From: CAYFJO01 sp964343305
GTDB taxonomy: Bacteria; Planctomycetota; Planctomycetia; Pirellulales; Pirellulaceae
NCBI GenBank assembly: GCA_964343305.1
Contig: CAYFJO010000071.1
Location: 1-33,349 of the forward strand
Reading direction: 5' to 3'
DNA length: 33,349 bases
Every line of letters starts with the position of its first letter. Within the stretch, counting starts at the first letter, position 1. This document shows, piece by piece, positions 25,629-33,349 of the stretch. The notes under the pieces are model-generated. The model had not been told where the DNA came from. It searched no databases and was given only the letters and a program-made list of their open reading frames with translations. The translations under genes and the position numbers were made by a program.

Positions 25629-26057
25629 ATGAATGTTTCCGCAAAAACCGAATACGCGTGCATCGCCGTGCTTGAGTTGGCGGCGAACTACGGAAGCGGC
25701 GAACCAGTGCGAATTCGCAAGATCGCCGAGCTGCACGGGATACCATCACGCTTTCTCGTACAGATTCTGTTGCAACTCAAGGGTGCCGGGCTGGTCAACA
25801 GCACCCGTGGAGCGTCCGGCGGATACCAATTGATCAAGGACCCCAATGACATTTCACTCGGCGACGTCATGGCAGTCATCGACGGCCAATCGCAGGAAGT
25901 GACCAGTTCGGCAGGAGTCGCCACCGCGACATCCAACGTGCTGCTCGATTCATGGCGACACGTCTCGCAAGTGCAACGCGAGATGCTGGACGACGTGACG
26001 TTCGCCGACCTGCTGGAACGCGTTAGCGGTCAGACGGAGAAGATGTATTATATCTAA
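25629..26057 (+). CDS. Rrf2-family transcriptional regulator
   Basis: A 142-residue regulator. The winged-helix domain fills residues 1-85, with MNVSAKTEYACIAVLELA, recognition part IRKIAELHGIPSRFLVQIL, and the wing RGASGGYQLIKDPNDISLGD. The three clustered cysteines that hold an Fe-S cluster in IscR/NsrR-type members are absent; only Cys11 is present. In this respect it resembles CymR, the cysteine-metabolism repressor. Position directly after cysH makes control of sulfate assimilation an attractive but untested role. The 7-bp inverted repeat over the cysH promoter is a candidate target. The stop codon overlaps the start of the next palindromic repeat. Confidence 0.9.
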   Translation: MNVSAKTEYACIAVLELAANYGSGEPVRIRKIAELHGIPSRFLVQILLQLKGAGLVNSTRGASGGYQLIKDPNDISLGDVMAVIDGQSQEVTSSAGVATATSNVLLDSWRHVSQVQREMLDDVTFADLLERVSGQTEKMYYI

Positions 26058-26198
26058 TGACGAATGACGAAATACCCAATAACGAAGGAATGATTGAGCA
26101 CGAAACCCGAAGATGTTTTAAATCCATCGCTTCTTTTTGGTAATTCAGATTTCGGGCTTCTTTCGTCATTGGGTGTTTGGGTACTTCGTCATTTCATT
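26056..26198. repeat. long imperfect inverted repeat, MITE-like
   Basis: The left arm begins aatgacgaatgacgaa followed by atacccaat (26056-26080). The right arm, inverted, ends ttgggtacttcgtcattt (26177-26194) and then catt. The core pairs 15 of 16 positions and weaker pairing continues inward (cgaaacccg against cgggctt). It starts inside the Rrf2 stop codon and keeps the following frame open by chance upstream of the real acyl-carrier start. No transposase is nearby. Confidence 0.5.
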
Positions 26199-26237
26199 GG
26201 TAAATCTGTTTCTCTCAAGGAAGGAGAGCCTCACAGC

Positions 26238-26513
26238 ATGCCGGTCAACGCACACCAACTAGGATTGGAAGGAACCGTCACTGAACTGCGGCGGATCATG
26301 GTGAATCGATTTCAATTGGCGAAGTCATTGGATTCGATTTCGGCGGACGAGCCACTTTTCTCAGCCGGTGTTGGATTATCGTCGCTCGAAGGTGCCGAAC
26401 TGCTGTCTACTGTCGAACGGCACTTTGACGTGCAGTTTCGAAACGTTGAACATTGGTTCGACGACCCGCCGACGCTTGGTTCGTTCGCGCAGCATCTGGT
26501 CGACAAATCCTAG
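26238..26513 (+). CDS. acyl carrier protein-like protein
   Basis: A 91-residue acidic helical protein with the phosphopantetheine attachment region FSAGVGLSSLEGAELLSTVE. Ser49 is the likely attachment site. The usual DSL triad reads SSL, which still fits the general attachment-site pattern (S is allowed at the D position). Helix 1 has LRRIMVNRFQL and the last part FDDPPTLGSFAQHLVDK is typical of carrier domains. It would hold acyl or aminoacyl groups as thioesters. No ketosynthase, acyltransferase or adenylation enzyme is adjacent, so partners are unknown. AAGGAGAG precedes the ATG by about 10 nt; upstream in-frame codons belong to the repeat. Confidence 0.8.
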   Translation: MPVNAHQLGLEGTVTELRRIMVNRFQLAKSLDSISADEPLFSAGVGLSSLEGAELLSTVERHFDVQFRNVEHWFDDPPTLGSFAQHLVDKS

Positions 26514-26610
26514 GCCGAAGTCTCGCCCCATTTGTTCGGTAATCGCAAGATCAACATCGGCAACTTAAGATAGTGGCCATGTTTCAAAGACCTTGAACTG
26601 AAATGCTAGT

Positions 26611-29553
26611 TCAGTCGATGTACAGGAACTCGGCGGAGTTTAAGATTGTGTGGCAGAAGGTTGCCAGGGCTTTTTCAGCCGCGTCGGTAGTTTTGTCGCT
26701 GGACTTGGCAAGATGCTCTTTCCATTGCTCGGTGAGTTGCAAAACCGCTTCCACACCAAGTTCGCGTTCTTCTTCGCTTGGGTGACGACTAAGGGCGTAA
26801 ACATACGCTAGCGTGACTTGTACTTGGGGATCGAGCGACTGCTGGCTGACGCGTTTGGCAAAGTGATTGCCGAGCTGTCGGACCATCGTGTTGTTGAGCA
26901 AGTACAAGGCTTGCTGAGCAACGGTTGAGTTGACTCGCTGCTCACAATTTGGATTCATCTGCGGCAAGTCGAACGTTTCCAACACGGTCGGCATTTCCTT
27001 GCGACGGTGACGCAGATAGATGCTGCGTCGATAGCCTCGCTCGCTAGGTGAGGCGGTGACAAGCCCGTCCTGGCGAACATCGACGGAATCGGGTCGGCCG
27101 AACGGCCGGGAGTTCATGCGCCCAGCGACGTAGATCAGCGAGTCTCGCACTTCCTCGGCATCCATGCGCCGAAGCGGCATGCGCGTCAACCAGCGATTGT
27201 CCGGATCACTTTGACGTTGGGTTTCCGCGGTGGACGACACTTGCCGATAGGTTGACGAAGTCATGATCAAGCGATGCATGTGCTTGACGCTCCAGCCGCT
27301 TTCGATGAATTCGACCGCCAGCCAATCGAGCAACTCGGGATGTGTCGGCGGTGTGCCGAGTTTGCCAAAATTGTTCAGCGATCGGACGATGCCTTCGCCA
27401 AAGTGGTGCTTCCAGATGCGATTGACCATGACGCGCGCCGTCAGCGGATGGTCCGGCTGGACAAGCCACTTGGCCAGTGCAAGTCGTCGACCCGTTTGTT
27501 TCGCGCCAGGCCATGGTTTTTCGACCACGAGCGAAGTTTTGCCGTCGGTCAGTGCCGAGGGAACGCCAGGGCCAACCAGTCGATGCGGCTGTCGAAAATC
27601 GCCGCGGCGATAGATGTACGTCGGCGACGGTTCGCCGCGATCCCACAGCGCGCGAATCGTCGGCCCTCCGCTTTTTTCAGATTCCAGTTGCTTCACCAGT
27701 CGATCCGATTCGATCTTCGCACGGCGGAAACCATCCTGCTTGGCCAACCGTGCGTCGTCGAGCCACAGTTGTTTGCCGAATTTGCCGGCCAAGTATTGTT
27801 GGACTTCGTTGCGTTTGCCTGCCGGAATGTCGAACGTCTTGCGCAGATCATCGTGCAGTTGGGAGGGCAGCGACTTGAGTTGTTCCTCAAGATACTTCAG
27901 GCGGTATTCGTGACCGAGCTTAGCAAGTTGATCGCGCTGGTGCTGAATCTGTTCATCGATCTCTTGGTTTTGCTTTTCCAACTGGCGAAGCTCTTCGTCC
28001 GTCGCATAGGGCAAATATCGGCCAGGCTTGACACCTTTGGTTTGACCGGGGACCGACGCGGGTTTCAGCCAATCGTGCTCGTCCAGCGCACCCTTGAAAA
28101 CGGCGACCAATCGGTAGTAGTCGCGCTGCGGAATTGGATCGTACTTGTGGCTGTGACATCGGGCGCATTTGATCGTCAGTCCCAACACCGTCGATCCGAA
28201 AACATCCAACTCGTCGGCCATCACTTCGATGCGTTCCGCCACCGAGTTGACGATGTCCGAGCCCGTTCCGTCGGGAGCCATCCGCAAGAATCCCGTGGCA
28301 AGGAGATTGTCGGCAATCTCCCGCGTAATCGTTTCGGCGTTTTCGTAGTCAGCCAGTTCGTCGCCGGCGATTTGTTCCAAAAGAAACCGGCTATACGGCT
28401 TGTCGCTGTTAAACGCGCGAATGACGTAGTCGCGATATTTCCACGCATAGGGACGAATGGGATCGGCGCTGCGTTTGCCTTCGGAATCGGCGTATCCCGC
28501 GGCGTCCAACCAAAAACGTCCCCAGCGTTCGCCATGGCGCGGTGACGCCAACAACCGATCGACGAGTTGTTCAAACGCCAGGGGACCGTTGTTATCCAAC
28601 GCGTCGTCGATTGCATTCGGATCGGGCGGCAGGCCAAGCAGATCAAAGTGCGCGCGTCGAATCAGCTTTCGTTGATCGGCCTCATCGGCCATCGTCAATT
28701 CGTGTTCCAGTTGCCGCCGGATGATAAACGCATCGATTGGATTGCGAACGCGATCGTCATGGACATCCGGCACGGGCGGTCGTTGGGGCGGCTTGAACGA
28801 CCAGTGTTGACGGTCTTCGCTGGTGACGAGCGGATCGGGCTGCGAGGTCGCGACATCGGGTTGAACGTCCACTTCGGGAGCGCCCAGGTCGATCCAACGA
28901 GCCAACGTCTCGATCTCGGCGGACGTCATCGGCCGGACGCCGGATCGAATCATCAATTCTCGTGGCGACATCTCGCCCGCGTGAATTCTTTTCAGCAGCA
29001 GGCTTTCTTTCGGCTTGCCCAACACGATCGCGGGACCAGACTTGCCGCCTTTGAGCATCGACGCCTTCGTGCGCACATCGAGCCCACCTTCTTGTTTTCG
29101 TAAACCGTGGCAAACGGCGCAGCGGAGCAACATCAGCGGCTCAATCACATGGTTGCTGACCACACCGGCGGCCAGCAACTCTTGCGGGTCAACTTTGGCA
29201 ACAAACGGTGTTCCCGCTTCGATCCAATGCCGAATAATTTCGACATCTTTATCGGCGAGATGTTTGCCCTCCTCTGGCGGCATTTCACCTTCGTGAATCA
29301 AGTCATACAGCGAGCTTGCCTCAACATCACCTGGAGCGATCACTTGTCCCGATTCGCCGCCGCGGAACAACCCAGCAGGTGTTGTCAAATCCAACTCGGC
29401 CTTCATCGACTGCGGACTGTGGCAACGCACGCAACTGGCTTTCAGAATTGGGGCAATGTCAGATTCGTAACGAGGTGGATCGGCAGCCTCAAGCGTGACG
29501 CAGTGGAGAGCGACAACCAGCACGAAGACAACGGTTTTGAAAATCAGGCGCAT
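26611..29553 (-). CDS. PSD1 cytochrome / DUF1549 / DUF1553 protein, orphan
   Basis: About 980 residues. Signal peptide MRLIFKTVVFVLVVALHC is followed by two PSD1 haem motifs, CVRCH at 41-45 and CAVCH at about 145-149. DUF1549 follows (HWSFKPPQRPP, RRAHFDLLGLPPDPNA, CARCHSHKYDPIPQ), so three CxxCH motifs are present. A Lys/Gln/Glu-rich coiled coil (LEKQNQEIDEQIQHQRDQL) stands where its relative at 20547 has a beta-rich insertion. DUF1553 ends in NSAEFLYID. Likely periplasmic; function unknown. No DUF1501 gene follows it. The open frame extends upstream to 29883 without a leader, so ATG at 29553 is chosen. Confidence 0.93.
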   Translation of the reverse strand: MRLIFKTVVFVLVVALHCVTLEAADPPRYESDIAPILKASCVRCHSPQSMKAELDLTTPAGLFRGGESGQVIAPGDVEASSLYDLIHEGEMPPEEGKHLADKDVEIIRHWIEAGTPFVAKVDPQELLAAGVVSNHVIEPLMLLRCAVCHGLRKQEGGLDVRTKASMLKGGKSGPAIVLGKPKESLLLKRIHAGEMSPRELMIRSGVRPMTSAEIETLARWIDLGAPEVDVQPDVATSQPDPLVTSEDRQHWSFKPPQRPPVPDVHDDRVRNPIDAFIIRRQLEHELTMADEADQRKLIRRAHFDLLGLPPDPNAIDDALDNNGPLAFEQLVDRLLASPRHGERWGRFWLDAAGYADSEGKRSADPIRPYAWKYRDYVIRAFNSDKPYSRFLLEQIAGDELADYENAETITREIADNLLATGFLRMAPDGTGSDIVNSVAERIEVMADELDVFGSTVLGLTIKCARCHSHKYDPIPQRDYYRLVAVFKGALDEHDWLKPASVPGQTKGVKPGRYLPYATDEELRQLEKQNQEIDEQIQHQRDQLAKLGHEYRLKYLEEQLKSLPSQLHDDLRKTFDIPAGKRNEVQQYLAGKFGKQLWLDDARLAKQDGFRRAKIESDRLVKQLESEKSGGPTIRALWDRGEPSPTYIYRRGDFRQPHRLVGPGVPSALTDGKTSLVVEKPWPGAKQTGRRLALAKWLVQPDHPLTARVMVNRIWKHHFGEGIVRSLNNFGKLGTPPTHPELLDWLAVEFIESGWSVKHMHRLIMTSSTYRQVSSTAETQRQSDPDNRWLTRMPLRRMDAEEVRDSLIYVAGRMNSRPFGRPDSVDVRQDGLVTASPSERGYRRSIYLRHRRKEMPTVLETFDLPQMNPNCEQRVNSTVAQQALYLLNNTMVRQLGNHFAKRVSQQSLDPQVQVTLAYVYALSRHPSEEERELGVEAVLQLTEQWKEHLAKSSDKTTDAAEKALATFCHTILNSAEFLYID

Positions 29554-29711
29554 TGGATCAGCAGGCGGTAACCGGGCGGGAAGTGGAAGTGTTTGGTAAT
29601 TATCCAAAACTTTCCCGCATGTCGCAAGCAAAGAAATCGTGATCGCGCACCAAGCGAAACATCCAGTCTGCCCTTGGCCCTCGAATTGCAAGCATTCTAT
29701 GATGAACCATC

Positions 29712-31265
29712 GTGACCACCTCTTCATCATTTCGTGTTTGGACGGTGAAATTTCTCTTGCCAGGGATTGTGGTGACGTTGTTGGCGGCGGGTCTTCGGTT
29801 TTACCGTGCCAGTGACCCGTTATGGCTCGACGAATTGCACACGGCTTGGATCGTCGACGAATCATGGGACGAGATCTCGCCAAGAGCGGCGATTGGAAAT
29901 CAAAGTCCGCTGTTTTTCTACTTTGTTTGGTTCTCGACGCAATGGTTGGGAATGCACGAACTCGCCGTACGGTTGCCCTCGATTGGGTTTGGCACGTTGC
30001 TGGTCGCCACCGTTTTCGTCGCTACATATTCTTGGACCACATCGTCGATCGCGGCGACGTTGACCTCGCTGCTGGTGGCGATCGATGCGGATTGTCATTT
30101 CTATGCTCAAGAGGCGCGGCCCTATGTCGCCGTGCAGTTGTTTGGTCTGGTCCAAGTGTTCAGTTTCTCGAAACTGATCGACGAACGCCCTCGCGACGAC
30201 ACGGGCTTGCTCGGCAAGCGAATCGGCTGGCGGATTGCATTTGTTCTGTCTGGGACAATCTTGTTTTACCTGCACTACACCGCGGCGCTTTTGTTTGGTG
30301 CATACATTTTGTGCTTCGTCATTTTGAAGTGCACGCGAACGGAAACGCCCAACTGTCCTTGGTTGAATCTTGTCATCGACTTGGCGGTCATCGGATTGCT
30401 GATCATCCCCGCCTATGGCCATCTTTGGGAAATCGGTGGTCGGGCGGACGATTGGAAGGCGATCGTCGAATTCTGGCCGTCACCTCAGATGATCCGATTC
30501 GTCGAAGTTTATCTTCTGACGTCTTTGATAGGACTTGGTGTTGGCGTGCTGCTTGGACGATGCGTGAAGCGTCGCGTTGTCCAACCACTGCCGTGGACGC
30601 GAACGCTCTTGGTAGCTTGCTGGCTCCTCGCGCCCGCGGCAATTGCGTGGCTGGTCACAATACTCAACGTTGCTCCCTTGGCAATGTTCCGCTATGTCGT
30701 CGTGTCCGCGTTGGCGCCGATCTTCGTCGCGGGCCTGTGTTGCGCGGCGATGGACTCTGTGCGATGGAGACTTGGTTTCGCGGGCGTTCTGTTGACCGTT
30801 GCCCTTTGCACGAGCAGCACGCTGTATCAATGGCGACAAGATGGCCGCTTGGATAACCGCCGCAATGAGAACTGGCCGCTCGTCGTTGAGCGAATCAACC
30901 AGGATGATCAGTGCCGCAATTGGCCAATTTACGTGGGATCGGGATTGCTCGAAGACCACGCGTTGTCCAACGCTCCTGATGGAGAATTCCGTCAATACTG
31001 CCTGTTCCCGGTGACGTCGATCTATCGCATCGACACTGACAAGCGAACCATTGAACCGTTCTCGCTTGCTGGACATACCATCCAACATCCCCTACCAGGT
31101 TTCAAGCACAATATCAGAAAGATGGGTGGGGCATGGATTGTAATGCGCACGAACCAAAAGTTTGCAAGGGCGTTGATCGATTGGATGACGCGCGAGGTCG
31201 ACGGCAAGTCGCAAGAAGTTTTCACCAGCCCGAGCTTGAATCTGTTCAAGATTGCTGGCGACTAA
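29712..31265 (+). CDS. GT39/ArnT-like membrane glycosyltransferase
   Basis: A 517-residue polytopic protein with roughly ten membrane helices. The first periplasmic loop has LRFYRASDPLWLDELHTAWI, matching the R...D-x-x-W-x-D-E pattern of the PMT_2 family, where the acidic residues help bind the metal-lipid-phosphate sugar donor. ARPYV in loop 2 also fits. It would move a sugar from a polyprenyl-phosphate donor to a lipid, protein or polymer on the outer face of the inner membrane. The start is GTG. TTGGCC (29674-29679) and TATGAT (29698-29703) lie 18 nt apart just upstream, so the message may be nearly leaderless. It diverges from the PSD1 gene. Confidence 0.87.
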   Translation: MTTSSSFRVWTVKFLLPGIVVTLLAAGLRFYRASDPLWLDELHTAWIVDESWDEISPRAAIGNQSPLFFYFVWFSTQWLGMHELAVRLPSIGFGTLLVATVFVATYSWTTSSIAATLTSLLVAIDADCHFYAQEARPYVAVQLFGLVQVFSFSKLIDERPRDDTGLLGKRIGWRIAFVLSGTILFYLHYTAALLFGAYILCFVILKCTRTETPNCPWLNLVIDLAVIGLLIIPAYGHLWEIGGRADDWKAIVEFWPSPQMIRFVEVYLLTSLIGLGVGVLLGRCVKRRVVQPLPWTRTLLVACWLLAPAAIAWLVTILNVAPLAMFRYVVVSALAPIFVAGLCCAAMDSVRWRLGFAGVLLTVALCTSSTLYQWRQDGRLDNRRNENWPLVVERINQDDQCRNWPIYVGSGLLEDHALSNAPDGEFRQYCLFPVTSIYRIDTDKRTIEPFSLAGHTIQHPLPGFKHNIRKMGGAWIVMRTNQKFARALIDWMTREVDGKSQEVFTSPSLNLFKIAGD

Positions 31266-31279
31266 TGTCCGACACACGA

Positions 31280-31903
31280 TCAGTTGTTTGTCACGTTATT
31301 ATTGTCGCCGGTGACCGCGTTGTTGGGGCTGTTCGCATTCGTGGTGGGAGAATTGTTGTTGCCGTTGATGTTGTTATTGGTTGAATTAAACGTGGGATTG
31401 AATGGCTGGGGCGCGAGTTGGCGACGACGCACGTCGGGATAACCGCCGCCGTTCCACGGCGCGGGAAAGCCTGCTCCGTTGACCGCGCCGAACGGTCCAT
31501 ACGGACTGCCGACGCCGCCAAAGTTGCCGGCACCAAATCCCGGATTGCCGAAACCAAATCCCGGGGCGGGTTGCGGTCCCCATAAACCGTAAGGCACGCT
31601 AAACGGGCGATAGGGAAAACGCCACTCGCCGTAGGGTCGCACGGGGCCGCCATACCGGTCGACCGCGTGATAGTGATCCGCGCTGTCGCCGATCTGCAAA
31701 CTGCTGCGCGATTGGCGATACACACTGCGGCTGTTCGACGGATAGTGGTAGACAGGTGCAATCGGTTCGTATTGCCAGACACGCTCGCCAGTTTGCGGGT
31801 TGTGTGTATAGAACGATGGCGATGCGATCCAATCGGTCGCGGTCGCAACAGATGTTCCAAACAAGCCGGCGAATGCCGACAACGCAACGAAAAGGTTTCT
31901 CAT
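31280..31903 (-). CDS. secreted Gly/Pro- and Asn-rich hypothetical protein
   Basis: A 207-residue protein with signal peptide MRNLFVALSAFAGLFGTSVA. The mature N-terminus is aromatic-rich (DWIASPSFYTHNPQTGERVW). A middle Gly/Phe/Pro low-complexity part (GFGFGNPGFGAGNFGG) leads to a C-terminal tail of about 40 residues dominated by Asn, Thr and Ser. It is likely exported and possibly part of an envelope or matrix. I do not recognise a domain. The gene ends 15 bp beyond the convergent glycosyltransferase stop. An in-frame start at 31933 would add residues before the signal peptide and is less likely. Confidence 0.8.
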   Translation of the reverse strand: MRNLFVALSAFAGLFGTSVATATDWIASPSFYTHNPQTGERVWQYEPIAPVYHYPSNSRSVYRQSRSSLQIGDSADHYHAVDRYGGPVRPYGEWRFPYRPFSVPYGLWGPQPAPGFGFGNPGFGAGNFGGVGSPYGPFGAVNGAGFPAPWNGGGYPDVRRRQLAPQPFNPTFNSTNNNINGNNNSPTTNANSPNNAVTGDNNNVTNN

Positions 31904-31987
31904 GGTCAGGGTCGCTTCTGTGAAACGGGTCAAAGTTTCAATTCAACGCGATCCTCACCCCCGTGCTTTCTATCGAACTTCGTACGA

Positions 31988-32455
31988 TTACTTCTTCTGA
32001 ATCCACACGTACAGTTTTTTCTCAATGGGGTCCCACTCATACCGCTCGCCTGGATTGAGCTTCGGTAGCTTGGGCGACATTTTGTCGGCAATCTCTCTCA
32101 TGAACTCTTCATGACTCTCCGGCATTCGACCATGTAGCGCCTCGTATTGTCGTAAATTGACATCTAGAAACTTGAAGGCGAGGTCTTCCTTTACATTGAA
32201 CAAGGTCTTGACGGGTGCGGCGACGGTTTCGTTTATCTCATCGCCAGACAGATTTCGCGTACTCTTACCCACACCCACTTCGGCTTCCTTGCGATCCAAA
32301 TTCGAATCTGGGTTTTGTTTTTTCTCGGCGGCGTCTTGCTCTCTCTGTGCTGCGATCTTTGCGTCGAATGCTTCCTTCTGTGCTTGGCTAGTGCCACCGC
32401 CACAACCCGCTACGCAAATCGTCACACCAATCAATAATAACCAGCGACCAGTCAT
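31988..32455 (-). CDS. lipoprotein of unknown function
   Basis: A 155-residue protein with a lipoprotein signal: MTGRWLLLIGVTICVAGCGGG, lipobox VAGC, Cys18 to be acylated. The region from about residue 22 to 50 is charged and probably a coiled coil (KEAFDAKIAAQREQDAAEKK). The C-terminal half (LRQYEALHGRMPESHEEFM, then NPGERYEWDPIEKKLYVWIQ) is a compact domain with the look of a pilin-like periplasmic fold seen in many planctomycete hypotheticals. Function is unknown. It lies 26 bp downstream of surE on the same strand, so the two may be co-transcribed. Confidence 0.85.
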   Translation of the reverse strand: MTGRWLLLIGVTICVAGCGGGTSQAQKEAFDAKIAAQREQDAAEKKQNPDSNLDRKEAEVGVGKSTRNLSGDEINETVAAPVKTLFNVKEDLAFKFLDVNLRQYEALHGRMPESHEEFMREIADKMSPKLPKLNPGERYEWDPIEKKLYVWIQKK

Positions 32456-32481
32456 TTCACCATCTCCGTGCTTGTCGTGTC

Positions 32482-33246
32482 TTACTCGCGCAATGTGAAC
32501 TGCCAGTTGGACATCTGTTCCAGGACTGGCGTTTTTGTCATGTCGTATTGTAACGGAGTGAGCGTAATAAATCCCTTTTCCAGGGCCGTAATATCCGTTT
32601 CCATTTCACTGGGCGGCGGCGGAGGCTCGTTCGTTGCCCAGTAATAAGTGCGTCCTTTCGGATCCTGGCGTTCGATATACTCTTCGCCGTATCGTGCCAC
32701 TCCCATCGGAACGACACGGATTCCCGCCGCTTTTTCGACCGCCACGGTTGGGATGTTGACGTTGTAAAGCTGTGATTGACTATCTTTTTTGTCGAGGATT
32801 TGCCGAATAACTTGGGCGGCAATGCGGGCCGCTTTGTCGAACTGGGCGTGTTCATCAAACTCCAACGACACCGCGATGCTGGTGATTCCAAAAAACGCTC
32901 CTTCAATCGCGGCGGCGACCGTCCCGGAATACAGCACGTTGATTCCGGCGTTCAATCCGCCATTGATTCCGCTCACAACCAGGTCCGGTCGTTGGCGGCA
33001 GAATTTGAAAATGCCAAGCTTCACGCAATCGGCCGGGCTGCCTTCAACCGCCCAGCCGCGATGTCGATCGCCTTCGAACTGCTCTTTGCAAATCAGCGGG
33101 CTCAAAAACGTGATCGAATGGGCCACGCCGCTTTGTTCGGTCGCCGGGGCCACCACATCGACATCGCCGATTTGACGCAATTCGTGTTCCAAAGCGGCCA
33201 GCCCCGGAGCATAAATGCCGTCGTCGTTGGTCAGCAGAATCTGCAT
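32482..33246 (-). CDS. surE: 5'/3'-nucleotidase SurE
   Basis: A 254-residue protein of the SurE family, normal length. MQILLTNDDGIYAPGL has the metal-binding Asp pair. EQSGVAHSIT, GSPADCVKLGI and the SGINGGLNAG loop complete the active site. It dephosphorylates nucleoside monophosphates at neutral pH, and in many bacteria it takes part in stationary-phase survival. The ATG at 33246 begins directly at the conserved first strand; TTG at 33258 is possible but adds only four residues. The lipoprotein gene follows. A large perfect palindrome lies 33 bp upstream of the start. Confidence 0.95.
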   Translation of the reverse strand: MQILLTNDDGIYAPGLAALEHELRQIGDVDVVAPATEQSGVAHSITFLSPLICKEQFEGDRHRGWAVEGSPADCVKLGIFKFCRQRPDLVVSGINGGLNAGINVLYSGTVAAAIEGAFFGITSIAVSLEFDEHAQFDKAARIAAQVIRQILDKKDSQSQLYNVNIPTVAVEKAAGIRVVPMGVARYGEEYIERQDPKGRTYYWATNEPPPPPSEMETDITALEKGFITLTPLQYDMTKTPVLEQMSNWQFTLRE

Positions 33247-33278
33247 TTGGTCGTCCAATCCGTTGGTGATGATGGTTC

Positions 33279-33349
33279 AAAAAGGGGTCAGGTACCGTTG
33301 CCGGAACGGCCCGAAGGGTGCTTGGCACAACGGTACCTGACCCCTTTTT
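33279..33349. repeat. perfect 22-bp inverted repeat at the window end
   Basis: Arms at 33279-33300 (aaaaaggggtcaggtacc...) and 33328-33349 (...ggtacctgacccctttt) are perfect inverted copies with a 27-nt spacer that contains a small cccgaaggg hairpin. A-run and T-run ends mean the stem could act as a terminator in both directions. It has the look of a REP or transposase-linked palindrome. The right arm ends exactly at the last base of the window, so the element may continue beyond it. Confidence 0.6.

Noticed and set aside
27274..28545. 423-codon open frame antisense to the second PSD1 gene
   Set aside because: It lies wholly inside a gene with clear domain motifs on the other strand, and its translation shows no family motif; GC-rich codon bias opens the opposite frame.
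29822..30856. 344-codon frame in another phase of the glycosyltransferase gene
   Set aside because: The overlapping frame has membrane helices and the PMT_2 motif; this one is Arg-rich and featureless.
1..33349. CRISPR array or insertion sequence with transposase
   Set aside because: No regularly spaced direct repeats and no transposase or integrase motif were found on either strand.

Overview
The window looks like chromosomal DNA of a planctomycete, most likely of the Pirellulales/Rhodopirellula type. The basis is family content: two DUF1501 proteins with twin-arginine leaders, two very large PSD1-cytochrome/DUF1549/DUF1553 proteins, a secreted sulfatase, a Tat-exported Gfo/Idh/MocA oxidoreductase, a PknB-like kinase with one C-terminal membrane helix, and a remnant of a surface protein with the LExLExRxLL leader motif typical of planctomycete exported giants. 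Intergenic palindromes of several unrelated kinds fit the same group. Assignments rest on reading motifs, not on database searches.

Layout. 1-705 has no convincing gene but holds two palindromic structures, one a nested inverted repeat. A gamma-glutamylcyclotransferase-like gene (+) then converges on a SNF2 helicase with zinc-finger motifs and a membrane-anchored Ser/Thr kinase (both -). From 6048 to 12190 a + strand run carries a glutaredoxin-like protein, a DUF2064 glycosyltransferase-like protein, a COG3618 lactonase-type amidohydrolase, a DUF1501 protein, an MFS carrier and a Gfo/Idh oxidoreductase; the last four could together import and oxidise a sugar or sugar acid. pheS-pheT follow, with pheT overlapping a convergent sulfatase gene by 13 bp. 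On the minus strand lie the sulfatase, a tandem PilZ protein, and a tight four-gene cluster (PSD1/DUF1549/DUF1553 protein, antitoxin-like, RelE/ParE-like, DUF1501).

From 23.7 to 24.7 kb is a decayed region with a broken surface-protein gene. Then come an assimilatory APS/PAPS reductase with a good promoter, an Rrf2-type regulator and an orphan acyl-carrier-like protein, separated by palindromic repeats. A second PSD1/DUF1549/DUF1553 gene (-) diverges from a GT39-like membrane glycosyltransferase (+). The window ends with a secreted Asn-rich protein, a lipoprotein, SurE and a perfect 22-bp inverted repeat.

Most genes are ordinary for the group. The points most worth a second look are the toxin-antitoxin pair wedged between PSD1 and DUF1501 with overlapping or very short junctions, the sulfur-reductase/Rrf2/orphan carrier neighbourhood, the tandem PilZ protein, the broken surface protein, and the diversity of palindromic repeats. 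I saw no convincing new defence or CRISPR-like system.
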